A stretch of 64,000 nt of DNA from OMIW01 sp044235645 (GTDB lineage Bacteria > Bdellovibrionota_C > UBA2361 > OMIW01): positions 124,001 through 188,000 of the forward strand of contig JBIIHQ010000003.1 in NCBI GenBank assembly GCA_044235645.1. Reading direction: 5' to 3'. The stretch's first letter is position 1, and the number at the start of each line of letters is the position of its first letter. Shown here piece by piece: positions 36,524 through 44,879 of the stretch. The position numbers and the translations under genes were made by a program. The notes below the pieces were generated by a model. The model was not told where the DNA came from and searched no databases. It was given only the letters and a program-made list of their open reading frames with translations.

Positions 36524-36790
36524 TCGTTTTAAACCCGTTCAACTGATTGTACCCTCACCTCTTCCCCGAAAGTCAACCCCACCCAAAAAATCCCACGGTC
36601 GCACCTGCGCTTGTTTGTGATGAAAAGGACGGTAATACCGGAGTCACGGCTCTTAACGCTCTCCGCGAAAACCGTTCCCCGTCATTGTTGATTGTTGTTT
36701 GCGGTGAGGAGACTTTGCCGGCTCGTCGCTTGGATCCATCAGCTAAAAGGCCGCCGTATCGAGAATAGCTGCTGTCTCACAAGTACCTCG

Positions 36791-36982
36791 TTACCCGCGA
36801 ACCCCCAACACCCGCCCCTGCCCTTCCTGCTCGCCCATCGTCATCGCTGCCAATGCACACCACCCGTCATTCCGCCGTACCTCAACGGTCGGCCATACCT
36901 CAAGGAGTGGCACATAGACAAACGGCCTGAGGGGAATTCCTGGATGAGGTATCTGCAGTTCATTCGTCGACGGGGCCAGCTT
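36791..36982 (-). pseudogene. folK: 3' fragment of folK (HPPK)
   Basis: A minus-strand frame of about 63 codons ending in TAA at 36791-36793 carries the pyrophosphokinase signature IPHPGIPLRPFVYVPLLEV. In HPPK this has the form (L/I)PHPxxxxRxFVLxPLxEI. It lacks the N-terminal two-thirds of the protein and any start. It joins, within a few bases, to a copy of the start of the RlmL-like gene. It is therefore a broken remnant, probably from a deletion that fused two genes. Confidence 0.75.
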
Positions 36983-36983
36983 C

Positions 36984-37155
36984 GGATACGACTTGCCGTC
37001 CCGAGGAGCAAATGAGCTCGATAGGCAGTTTCAAGATCGCAGTCGAACGTAATGCCCCCGTAGAGCTTTGTCTGCCGTTCGATTCCTCGTGATACAAGTT
37101 CAGAACCAAGTGCCTCAACGGTTTCATGGGGACAGGCTGCTATCCACTTGCTCAT
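36984..37155 (-). pseudogene. Duplicated 5' fragment of the RlmL-like gene
   Basis: The first 57 codons match the start of the RlmL-like gene at 35160 downwards (for example CPHETVE, LGSELVS and FDCDLETAYRAHLLL, with scattered substitutions) and then stop matching. The intact copy lies 2 kb away on the same strand. It is an old partial duplication rather than a functional gene, since the methyltransferase domain is missing. Confidence 0.85.
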
Positions 37156-37424
37156 CGGAGATTACTTCACCCTAATTAACGACGCTTATGGCCCCGAAAG
37201 AGGGTATGACCACCGAACAAAAGGCAGCGTCGATCGCCGATTGAGTCTTGACCGTTAGCATGTCCCACCACCCTTTGTTACCCCGAGCATACTCATGAGC
37301 GATTTCATATATGAAGGTGTATCCGGAAAGGCACCAACGGCCTTCCGAGCACTAAAGGACGAAAAATCAACCCAATAGGAGTGCTTGGGAAAGTACCACA
37401 TCATCAGTGCTCCCCCAAAAATCA

Positions 37425-38213
37425 TCACCCAACCAACTCCCGCACAAACGCCTCCGCGATCGCCCTTACCTCAACACCCTCGTCGACCTCGAGCAACCGC
37501 CGCATAAACGCGCTCGCTACGATCGCGCCGTGAGCTTCGGTCGTCACTGATTCGAATGCGGCGCGGCTGTCGATGCCGAAGCCTACCATGATGGGGTTTG
37601 CGAGGTTGAGGGTTCGGAGTCGTCGGAGGAAGGGTCCTCTCTCAGGATCGGTGGTGAGTGAGCCACCCGTTACTGCGCGCGATGACACTGCATAAACAAA
37701 CCCGCGAGAAAGCGCGTCGATGGTGCGTATCCGGTCATCCGTCGAATCAATCGTTACCAGCCCGATGAAGCCTAGATTGAGCCGTTCGATAATTGGTTGC
37801 ACCCACCGCTCATATTCACGCAACGGGAGATCGGGCATGATGATCCCATCTCCCCCTGCCTCAGCGAGGTCGGTGAGAAATCGCTCATAGCCATACTGCA
37901 TCATGGGATTAACGTATCCCATCGCCACAATCGGCACTTCACCGATGACCCGACGTATCGCAGGAATCTGCTCGAAACAGAGAGATACTCCCGCTCCGTT
38001 CTGAAGAGCTTGGCTGTTTACCCGCTGAATCGTTGCTCCATCCGCGAGCGGGTCCGAATACGGTATCCCAAGCTCAATCATCCCCGCTCCCGCACGAACA
38101 AGCCCCTCGCAAATCGGGATCGCCGCATCTCGGTTTGGAAATCCGACTGCGGTCCACATTGAGAGAACCCGTTCCCCTTTTTTAAACGCCGCTGCTATCC
38201 GTTCAAGACCCAC
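37425..38213 (-). CDS. trpA: Tryptophan synthase alpha chain
   Basis: TrpA cleaves indole-3-glycerol phosphate to indole. The 262 residues of a TIM barrel carry MIELGIPYSDPLADGATIQ (catalytic Glu and the Asp of the family) near 42-59, and a GFIGLVTIDSTDDRI loop. It ends the trp operon, 23 bases after trpB. Length and motifs are normal. Confidence 0.95.
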   Translation of the reverse strand: MGLERIAAAFKKGERVLSMWTAVGFPNRDAAIPICEGLVRAGAGMIELGIPYSDPLADGATIQRVNSQALQNGAGVSLCFEQIPAIRRVIGEVPIVAMGYVNPMMQYGYERFLTDLAEAGGDGIIMPDLPLREYERWVQPIIERLNLGFIGLVTIDSTDDRIRTIDALSRGFVYAVSSRAVTGGSLTTDPERGPFLRRLRTLNLANPIMVGFGIDSRAAFESVTTEAHGAIVASAFMRRLLEVDEGVEVRAIAEAFVRELVG

Positions 38214-38236
38214 GCTGTTTCCCTCTCAACTCGCTG

Positions 38237-39439
38237 CTATTCAATCGCAGACCCGCCCCCCTGCTCCACGAACGAAAGATAAGTCGCCATATCCTTCTCG
38301 CCATCCCCCGAGCAGTTAACGACAACCACCGCCCCGGCGGGTATCTGTCGCCGCTCGAGCCACGCAAAGGCGTGAGCTGATTCGAGTGCGGGGATAATGC
38401 CATCATACCGGGCAAGCCGGACCGCCGCCTCGAGCGCCTCACGATCTGTCACCTGCTCGTACCGCACCCGTCCACTCACTGAGAGGTGCGCGTGTTGCGG
38501 ACCTATCCCGGGATAGTCGAGACCTGCTGAGATTGAGTGCGCCTCAAGCACCTGTCCCCCGCTATCCTGCATGACGATTGTTTTGCTTCCGTGAAGCACT
38601 CCCGGGGTGCCCAACGCGAGAGTCGCGGCACTCCGGCCTGAATTCACCCCCTCACCTGCCGCTTCAACGCCAACAAGATGGACCCCTGGCTCATCCAGAA
38701 AGTGATAAAAGATCCCAATCGCATTACTTCCCCCCCCCACACAGGCAACAATCCAGTCAGGTGCAGACCGACCGACCTGACTCAGCAGTTGATCGCGCAG
38801 CTCTTCGCTGATAATCGACTGGAAGTGAGCTACCATCGCGGGAAACGGATGCGGACCAACAACCGAGCCTATGATGTAATGGGTATCATTCGGGTTCGCA
38901 ATCCAGTCCCGAATCGCCTCGTTGGTGGCATCTTTCAGAGTCTGACTCCCGCTGGTTACCGGCACAACGGTCGCCCCTAACATCCGCATCTTGCGAACAT
39001 TCGGTGATTGCCTCTCGACATCAATCGCACCCATATACACCACGCACGGCAATCCAAACCGAGCACACGCGGTCGCTGTTGCCACTCCATGCTGACCCGC
39101 TCCAGTTTCCGCTATAATTCTCTTTTTTCCGAGAGCGCGTGCCACGAGCACCTGTCCAAGGACGTTATTGATTTTGTGAGAGCCGGTGTGGTTGAGATCC
39201 TCACGTTTGAGAAACAGTTCGCACCCATAACGCTCCGACAATCGCGGAGAGCGATACAACGGGGACGGTCGTCCGACGTAATCACGGAGAAGCTCCCGCA
39301 GCTCCCGATCGAACTCCGGTGTTTTACTCACCACGAGATAACTCGTCCTGAGGGATTCAATCGCCGGGAAAAGCATCTCTGGAACGTACGCTCCTCCGAA
39401 TTCCCCGAAATATCCCTCCTCATCTGCGTAGAAATTCAT
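38237..39439 (-). CDS. trpB: Tryptophan synthase beta chain
   Basis: TrpB condenses indole and serine to tryptophan with pyridoxal phosphate. The 400 residues include the PLP lysine Lys89 in HTGSHKIN, ETGAGQHG near 110-117 and the CVGGGSNAIG phosphate loop. It belongs to the trpB1 type that works with TrpA. Its start overlaps the trpF stop by four bases (ATGA). Confidence 0.96.
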   Translation of the reverse strand: MNFYADEEGYFGEFGGAYVPEMLFPAIESLRTSYLVVSKTPEFDRELRELLRDYVGRPSPLYRSPRLSERYGCELFLKREDLNHTGSHKINNVLGQVLVARALGKKRIIAETGAGQHGVATATACARFGLPCVVYMGAIDVERQSPNVRKMRMLGATVVPVTSGSQTLKDATNEAIRDWIANPNDTHYIIGSVVGPHPFPAMVAHFQSIISEELRDQLLSQVGRSAPDWIVACVGGGSNAIGIFYHFLDEPGVHLVGVEAAGEGVNSGRSAATLALGTPGVLHGSKTIVMQDSGGQVLEAHSISAGLDYPGIGPQHAHLSVSGRVRYEQVTDREALEAAVRLARYDGIIPALESAHAFAWLERRQIPAGAVVVVNCSGDGEKDMATYLSFVEQGGGSAIE

Positions 39440-40140
39440 ATCTGACTCCGCTCCCCATCACCCCTTTTATCCCTTCCTTGAATGATCGTCACGACCTGCC
39501 GAACCTTCTCTATATCTTTCACTCCGGCGTCACTCTCCACCTTACTATTGAGATCGATCCCAACAAAAAGCTCTCTCTCGCGGTATCGCAAAAGCTCTTC
39601 AATATTCGTCAGCCCCACCCCTCCTGCAACGATAAATGGGGTTTTCACCTGATAGGTATCGAGCAATCGCCAATCAAAGGCACGTCCGGTGCCCCCCGCA
39701 GGTCTTTCACTGAATGCGGTCCCCGATGGCGAAAGCCTTGTGTCCAACAGAATACCGTCTACCTCTCCATCATAGGGAGCTACCAGAGACCCGAGCGGCC
39801 GATCAAACACCCCGACTGCCTTTAATATCTCTCCCCGCCACCCACGACGAAGGTCGCGACAGTAGGCAGGTGATTCAAGACCGTGAAGCTGAACTCCATC
39901 CAGCGACCACTCTTCAATGACCCGATAAACCTCCTCAACCGGCGCATCAACAAACACTCCAATCCGACGCGCTGATGCGGTAAACTCCCTCGGCACGACC
40001 GCTGACCGACCAACGTACCGAGGGGAGCGGGGGTGAAAAATAAATCCAATCCGAGATACCCCAAGCGAGGCAACCGCTGCGACGTTGGAGGCATTTGTCA
40101 TGCCACACACCTTGACCCAGAGATCACCTCCGCTTCCCAT
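39436..40140 (-). CDS. trpF: Phosphoribosylanthranilate isomerase
   Basis: TrpF isomerises phosphoribosylanthranilate to CdRP. The protein has about 234 residues with VKVCGMTNASNV (catalytic Cys) near the start, a GVQLHGLES segment and AGGVGLTNIEELL. ATG 40140 overlaps the trpC stop (TAATG), so the frame running up to 40176 is not used. A Gly/Ser-rich insert near 160-168 is slightly longer than usual. Confidence 0.93.
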   Translation of the reverse strand: MGSGGDLWVKVCGMTNASNVAAVASLGVSRIGFIFHPRSPRYVGRSAVVPREFTASARRIGVFVDAPVEEVYRVIEEWSLDGVQLHGLESPAYCRDLRRGWRGEILKAVGVFDRPLGSLVAPYDGEVDGILLDTRLSPSGTAFSERPAGGTGRAFDWRLLDTYQVKTPFIVAGGVGLTNIEELLRYRERELFVGIDLNSKVESDAGVKDIEKVRQVVTIIQGRDKRGDGERSQI

Positions 40141-40934
40141 TACTCCTCCCGAAGAGCTCGAATAAATTGGCGACACGCCCGCGCAGGATCGGGGGTAACC
40201 ATAAATGCCTCGCCAATAAGAAATCCGCGGTACCCCACCCCGTGGAGTGCCCGCACGACAGAAGGATCCTGCAATCCACTCTCGGCAACTTTAATGAAGG
40301 ATTCGGGAATCCTCTCCGCCAGTTCAAATGATCGATCCACCGACACCGAGAGATCGTGCAGGTCACGATTATTGACCCCGATACAGTGAATTTCAGGGAT
40401 GAGTACTCGCTCCAACTCGTCACCGTGATGTACCTCAGCGAGCACCTCGAGACCAAGACTTCGCGCCATCGTCGCAAGAGAGCGTACCTGTGGAGCTGAG
40501 AGTGCCGCCGCTATCAAGAGGATCGCATCGGCGCCCGCTGCTTTTGCCTCAACGATCTGATACTCATCAACGATAAAATCTTTCCTGAGAATGGGGCAAA
40601 AATTGTAGTGACGGGCGGTTGTCAGATCGGCGAGCGAACCGCCAAAATAGTTCGGTTCAGTTAACACCGAGAGCGCACTCGCACCCGCCTGCATATATCC
40701 AAGTGATAGATGCTCTATTGACACGGCACTACTCAATACCCCCCGCGAGGGAGACCGCCGCTTAATCTCGGCAATGATGCCGTTGAGATCTGGCCGGAGG
40801 AGGTAGTGACTCAAAGAAACGGATGGCACCGAAAAGTGCACGCTCTCTTCGAGAACCTTAAACGGAATCCGCTCTTTTGCGTGAGCTACTCGCGTGCGCG
40901 CATGTGCGATGATGGTGTCGAGTACTGATGTCAT
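40140..40934 (-). CDS. trpC: Indole-3-glycerol phosphate synthase
   Basis: TrpC closes the indole ring. The 264 residues carry IIAEIKRRSPSRG near 53-65, LRKDFIVDEYQI near 115-126 and GVNNRDLHDL near 187-196, all catalytic segments of the TIM barrel. It is a single enzyme, not fused to TrpF. It follows trpD by 71 bases. Confidence 0.95.
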   Translation of the reverse strand: MTSVLDTIIAHARTRVAHAKERIPFKVLEESVHFSVPSVSLSHYLLRPDLNGIIAEIKRRSPSRGVLSSAVSIEHLSLGYMQAGASALSVLTEPNYFGGSLADLTTARHYNFCPILRKDFIVDEYQIVEAKAAGADAILLIAAALSAPQVRSLATMARSLGLEVLAEVHHGDELERVLIPEIHCIGVNNRDLHDLSVSVDRSFELAERIPESFIKVAESGLQDPSVVRALHGVGYRGFLIGEAFMVTPDPARACRQFIRALREE

Positions 40935-41005
40935 AGGATCTGTATTAAAAAGAAATTGCTCTCCGTCCCCATCCCGGTTCGCCCAATAAATTCCCCGTCA
41001 TCCAC

Positions 41006-42037
41006 TTAACAAGAAAAACTCCGAGCTCGTTCGAGGACTGCGCGCGCTCTCCCCGATTGAATCGACTCCTCAACTTCCTGTCGGCATTTTTCCCGGGAAA
41101 CACCAGGACGGGCCAGCGACAATGCTGCTGTTGCATTGGCTACCACCACAGTGGAGCGGGAAGAGCGATCCTCTCCGGCAACTATCTTCTCTATCACAGC
41201 GGCGTGATCGGAAGGGTCACCACTACCGATCAACACGACTGGGTCGACCCTGTCGAACCCTTCATGATGGGGAAGTACTGTCCTCCACCCGGAATCGGTG
41301 ACCGTTGTATAAGCTCCCGTCAGCGATATTTCATCGTACCCATCTTCGGCGTGAACGACACAAAAAGTAGTACCCCGATCCGCGAGCGTTTGCGAAAACA
41401 ATCGGAGCAACCGTCTGTCAGAAACACCGACATACTGCATCGTCGGGCGCGCTGGATTTGCGAGAGGCCCGAGTAGGTTGAAGAGAGTACGCACCCCTAA
41501 ATCGCGCCGTATCGGTGCGATACTTCCAAGCGCTGGATGGAAATAGGGGGCATGCAGAAAACAGATTCCTGCGTATTCAAGAGCTATCCGAACCGTTGCC
41601 GGATCGCGAACCAACGGCACCGAGAGCGCTTCGAGCACATTCGAGGATCCACACCGCGATGACGCCCCGTAATTACCATGCTTTGCGACTCGTACCCCGC
41701 ATGCAGCGACGACAAACGAGGTGGCAGTTGAGATATTGAAGGTATCTTTGCCATCCCCCCCAGTTCCACAGAGATCGATACAAGGGCCCTCCCCAAGTTC
41801 GACCCTTACCGCTCTCGCAAGCATCGCATCGAGAAAACCGCCAAGCTCTGATGGGGTCGGAAGGCGCCCACAAAAGACTGTGAGGACCGCCGCAATCCGA
41901 GCAGCAGGGAGCTCTCCGTCGAGAAGAGCACCCGCAAGTATCCTCATCTCATCGAGGTCGAGCGCTCTCCCCTGAATGAACTCACGAAAAAGAATATCAC
42001 TCCCACGGCTACTGCTCACCGCCCCCCCATCAACCAT
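41006..42037 (-). CDS. trpD: Anthranilate phosphoribosyltransferase
   Basis: TrpD adds phosphoribose to anthranilate. The 343 residues contain DLCGTGGDGKDTFNIST near 87-103 (PRPP site), KHGNYGASSRCGSSN near 118-132 and LFNLLGPLANPA near 184-195. The start at 42037 overlaps trpG by 22 bases; a later start is possible. It is not fused to TrpG. Confidence 0.94.
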   Translation of the reverse strand: MVDGGAVSSSRGSDILFREFIQGRALDLDEMRILAGALLDGELPAARIAAVLTVFCGRLPTPSELGGFLDAMLARAVRVELGEGPCIDLCGTGGDGKDTFNISTATSFVVAACGVRVAKHGNYGASSRCGSSNVLEALSVPLVRDPATVRIALEYAGICFLHAPYFHPALGSIAPIRRDLGVRTLFNLLGPLANPARPTMQYVGVSDRRLLRLFSQTLADRGTTFCVVHAEDGYDEISLTGAYTTVTDSGWRTVLPHHEGFDRVDPVVLIGSGDPSDHAAVIEKIVAGEDRSSRSTVVVANATAALSLARPGVSREKCRQEVEESIQSGRARAVLERARSFSC

Positions 42038-42594
42038 TGCGTCATCATCACCCTCCCATCGGGAGTAAGTACCGATTCGGGATGGAACTGCACCCCCCTA
42101 ACATCGTGCTCACGGTGCCTCAGCGCCATAATACGCCCCTGATCATCTCGCGCGGTTACCACGAGGGAATCGGGCAATCCCGTCGGCGACACAACCCATG
42201 AATGATAGCGACCAGAGATAAATCGAGTCGGCACCCCTCGAAAAAGGGGCTCATCATGGCTGACTACTTCAGTCATTACCCCCTTGCCGTGACACACATC
42301 GCTCATATTCTCAAGGGTCGCCCCGTATACCTCCCCTATACACTGATGTCCGAGGCAGACACCGAGGATACGGTGGGATGCTCCGAGGGTGCGCACTACC
42401 GTTGGCATGACTCCCGCCTCGGCAGGAACACCGGGCCCCGGCGAGAGAAGGATACGATCAAAGGCGGCGACCTCATCGACGGTTATTTTATCATTCCTGA
42501 CCACCACGGGTTCACGACGATCGATGTCGCGGATTAAATGGACGAGGTTGTACACAAATGAATCGTAATTATCGATGACGAGAACGGGCTTCAT
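42016..42594 (-). CDS. trpG: Anthranilate synthase component II (glutamine amidotransferase)
   Basis: TrpG releases ammonia from glutamine for TrpE. The 192 residues carry the class I amidotransferase triad: Cys80 in GVCLGHQ and the His and Glu of FHPES near 170. The start overlaps the trpE stop by four bases (ATGA). In some bacteria this subunit also serves aminodeoxychorismate synthase; no pabB is seen here. Confidence 0.94.
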   Translation of the reverse strand: MKPVLVIDNYDSFVYNLVHLIRDIDRREPVVVRNDKITVDEVAAFDRILLSPGPGVPAEAGVMPTVVRTLGASHRILGVCLGHQCIGEVYGATLENMSDVCHGKGVMTEVVSHDEPLFRGVPTRFISGRYHSWVVSPTGLPDSLVVTARDDQGRIMALRHREHDVRGVQFHPESVLTPDGRVMMTQWLMGGR

Positions 42595-44000
42595 GACGAC
42601 ATCTCCTCAGCAGCGGCTATCGCTCGGGTGAGAGCCCCAACTTTGCTGCGAACCTCCTGAACCTCTGCATCGGGGACCGAATCCGCGACGATCCCTCCTC
42701 CCGCCTGGTAATGGAGGGTATCCTCAGTGCTCAAAAAGGTGCGGATCATGATCGCATGAACACACTCTCCGCGCGTTCCGATAACCCCAATCGCTCCCCC
42801 GTACACCCCCCGCTCATGAGGCTCGTAGCGATCAATCAGCTCCATCGCGCGGTACTTCGGCGCTCCCGACAAGGTCCCCGCGGGAAAGGTATCGGCGAGC
42901 ACCTGAAGTGGCGAATGCCCCTTGTTGAGGGTTCCCGACACCTTCGATACCAGATGCACCACGTGCGAGTAGAACTGTACCTCTCCGAGCACATCAACCC
43001 GCACGTCAGTGCAATGACGGCTCAGATCGTTTCGTGCGAGGTCGACTAACATCACATGCTCAGCCGTCTCCTTCGGATCTCCCTGTAACCGCTCAGCAAG
43101 CTGTTGATCACTCTCACCAGTTAGATTTCTCGGGAGAGTTCCAGCGATCGGAAAGATCGAAGCCCGCCCCTCTTTCACCAGGATCTGGTATTCCGGCGAT
43201 GAGCCGAATATCCGGAAAGTGCCGTAATCGAAGAAAAAGAGAAAAGGCGAGGGATTGATCGAGCGTATCGCTCGATACACCTGAAAATCATCACCAGTAA
43301 ACCGCTGAAGGAAGCGACGAGAGGGCACTATCTGGAAGACATCGCCTCGGCGAATATGTCGCTTACACGCCTCAATAATCTCCTTGTGTTGGTCGTCGGA
43401 GATGACCTCCTCAGCAGGACCCATCGTCGCGAAGGAATAGCTGACCGGTTCGCCCTTAAAGAGACTCTCGCGGAATGCGTACGGATCAGAGGATGGAAAC
43501 CCCTCGATGCGATTGTGGAGGAGGTACATCGTGTTGCGAAAATGATCTATCGCTACGACAAACTCAAACAGGGAGTAGTGAAGAAGGGGAACCTCGTACC
43601 GACGGACGGGACGCTTTCGAAGGCGGATATCCTCAAAGCTCTGTACCGCATCATAGCTACAGAATCCAAAGAAACCGTTGACGACCCCCGTGGGCTGCGC
43701 ATCGAAGCCAAATCGAGCACAGAAGGAATCGAGCGCCTTCAATAGATCGGCCGGTGCAGTGAGCTCCTTTCGCTCGCTCCGATCCCCTGGGCCGATCTCA
43801 ACGACTTCGGTTAACTCCCCCCGAATCGTCGCCAGAGGCTTCACACAGAGATAGGAAAAACTGTTCTCGCTCCCCCGATAGTCGGCACTTTCAAGCAGGA
43901 GCGTCTCGGGGAATCTATCCCGAACCCTCAGATACATGTTCACCGGGGTGACCAGATCAGAAAGACAGGTGAGCACCTCGGTAATAACACGGTGTGTCAT
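42591..44000 (-). CDS. trpE: Anthranilate synthase component I
   Basis: TrpE turns chorismate into anthranilate. The 469 residues have LLESADYRGSENSFSY near the start, close to the LLES feedback motif, and the chorismate-binding region with DIFQIVPSRRF, HVMLVDLARNDL, TFPAGTLSGAPKYRAMELI and YGGAIGVIG. First gene of the trpEGDCFBA operon. The start at 44000 has a weak AGG 11 bases upstream. An upstream hairpin and promoter candidate are listed separately. Confidence 0.95.
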   Translation of the reverse strand: MTHRVITEVLTCLSDLVTPVNMYLRVRDRFPETLLLESADYRGSENSFSYLCVKPLATIRGELTEVVEIGPGDRSERKELTAPADLLKALDSFCARFGFDAQPTGVVNGFFGFCSYDAVQSFEDIRLRKRPVRRYEVPLLHYSLFEFVVAIDHFRNTMYLLHNRIEGFPSSDPYAFRESLFKGEPVSYSFATMGPAEEVISDDQHKEIIEACKRHIRRGDVFQIVPSRRFLQRFTGDDFQVYRAIRSINPSPFLFFFDYGTFRIFGSSPEYQILVKEGRASIFPIAGTLPRNLTGESDQQLAERLQGDPKETAEHVMLVDLARNDLSRHCTDVRVDVLGEVQFYSHVVHLVSKVSGTLNKGHSPLQVLADTFPAGTLSGAPKYRAMELIDRYEPHERGVYGGAIGVIGTRGECVHAIMIRTFLSTEDTLHYQAGGGIVADSVPDAEVQEVRSKVGALTRAIAAAEEMSS

Positions 44001-44035
44001 GATGCAACGAACCTAAAGAACAGGATAACCGCACC

Positions 44036-44064
44036 ATTGTACCGTAAAGCTCACACAGTGAAAA
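44036..44064 (-). promoter_or_regulatory. Candidate trp operon promoter
   Basis: On the minus strand TTTTCA (44064-44059) and TACAAT (44041-44036) are spaced by 17 bases, giving a moderate -35 and a good -10. Transcription would begin about 28 bases before trpE. Only sequence pattern supports this. Confidence 0.35.
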
Positions 44065-44098
44065 CACGTCTCATACATGAGTGAAATAACCGGTAAAA

Positions 44099-44128
44099 GA
44101 GGGCGGAATGTCCATCTCTCATTCCCTC
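44099..44128 (-). terminator. Hairpin plus TTTT upstream of trpE
   Basis: On the minus strand CATTCC/GGAATG arms (44120-44125 and 44105-44110) extend with CCCTC/GAGGG and are followed by TTTT (44098-44095). It lies 95-130 bases before trpE and could be an attenuator or end an upstream transcript. No Trp-rich leader peptide with a start codon is present. Confidence 0.4.
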
Positions 44129-44271
44129 TCTTTCCCCCGTGTCGACCACCACTGGTCGGTCTATAGTGAGGACAGATTCAATCGGGTCGGCTTCAATTTA
44201 TTCTGGGGAACTGAGAGACGCTCATTAAAGAATGTGAGACATCCCCAGACACTACCGCGGAGGGATACCAC

Positions 44272-44712
44272 ATGAAATGCACCTGGATAGTGATCATGGA
44301 CCGAACAGGAGCCCGTCTTTTCGAGAGACGTGAGCACTCACCTTCCCTGACCCTTCTCAAGGAATGGGAGCACCCTGGAGGCAATTTTCGTGAAGGGGAG
44401 CTCACCAGTGATCGACCAGGGATCGGCCGGATGAACTCTCGGGAATACCGCAATAATGTCCTTACCCCGTCCGGGTCTGCCAAAGAAGAGACCCTCAAAC
44501 GGTTCTGTCACGAAATCGCTGACTATCTCGACACCGAGCGGACAACCAAGAAGTTCGACGAGCTCATGTTGGTAGCCGAACCCCATACCCTCGGCATGCT
44601 CAGAGCAACCCTCCCCGATCAGGTCGAGCGAAAGATAGCAGCTATAGTCGACAAGGACTTCGCTTGGGTTGAGACTCGGAAGATTGCGGAGGTGATGTCG
44701 GCATACTTGTGA
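44272..44712 (+). CDS. Host attachment family protein
   Basis: The protein has 146 residues. CTWIVIMDRTGARLFE near the start and the late VAEPHTLGMLRATLP and RKIAAIVDKDFAW segments match the family annotated as host attachment or plant-attachment protein. This is a small cytoplasmic fold related to archaeal release-factor-like domains, whose true role is unclear. It is divergent from trpE. GGAGG lies about 8 bases before the ATG. Confidence 0.88.
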   Translation: MKCTWIVIMDRTGARLFERREHSPSLTLLKEWEHPGGNFREGELTSDRPGIGRMNSREYRNNVLTPSGSAKEETLKRFCHEIADYLDTERTTKKFDELMLVAEPHTLGMLRATLPDQVERKIAAIVDKDFAWVETRKIAEVMSAYL

Positions 44713-44879
44713 GGGTGGGGGGCATTCTTGCCGGAGCCGTTCCTCGCAAACCCATACAGCCATTTTCATTTGACCAAATATGATCTGACGGAGTAAGGTT
44801 TCCAGAGCCCCACCAAAACTCGGTTACATTCAATCATCACGGTCACATGCGATGACTACGGGGCCGTCCGCTGAGCAAG

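Noticed and set aside
44140..44200. Trp-rich leader peptide for the trp operon
   Set aside because: Tandem TGG codons exist but a TAG stop precedes them with no start codon in between.
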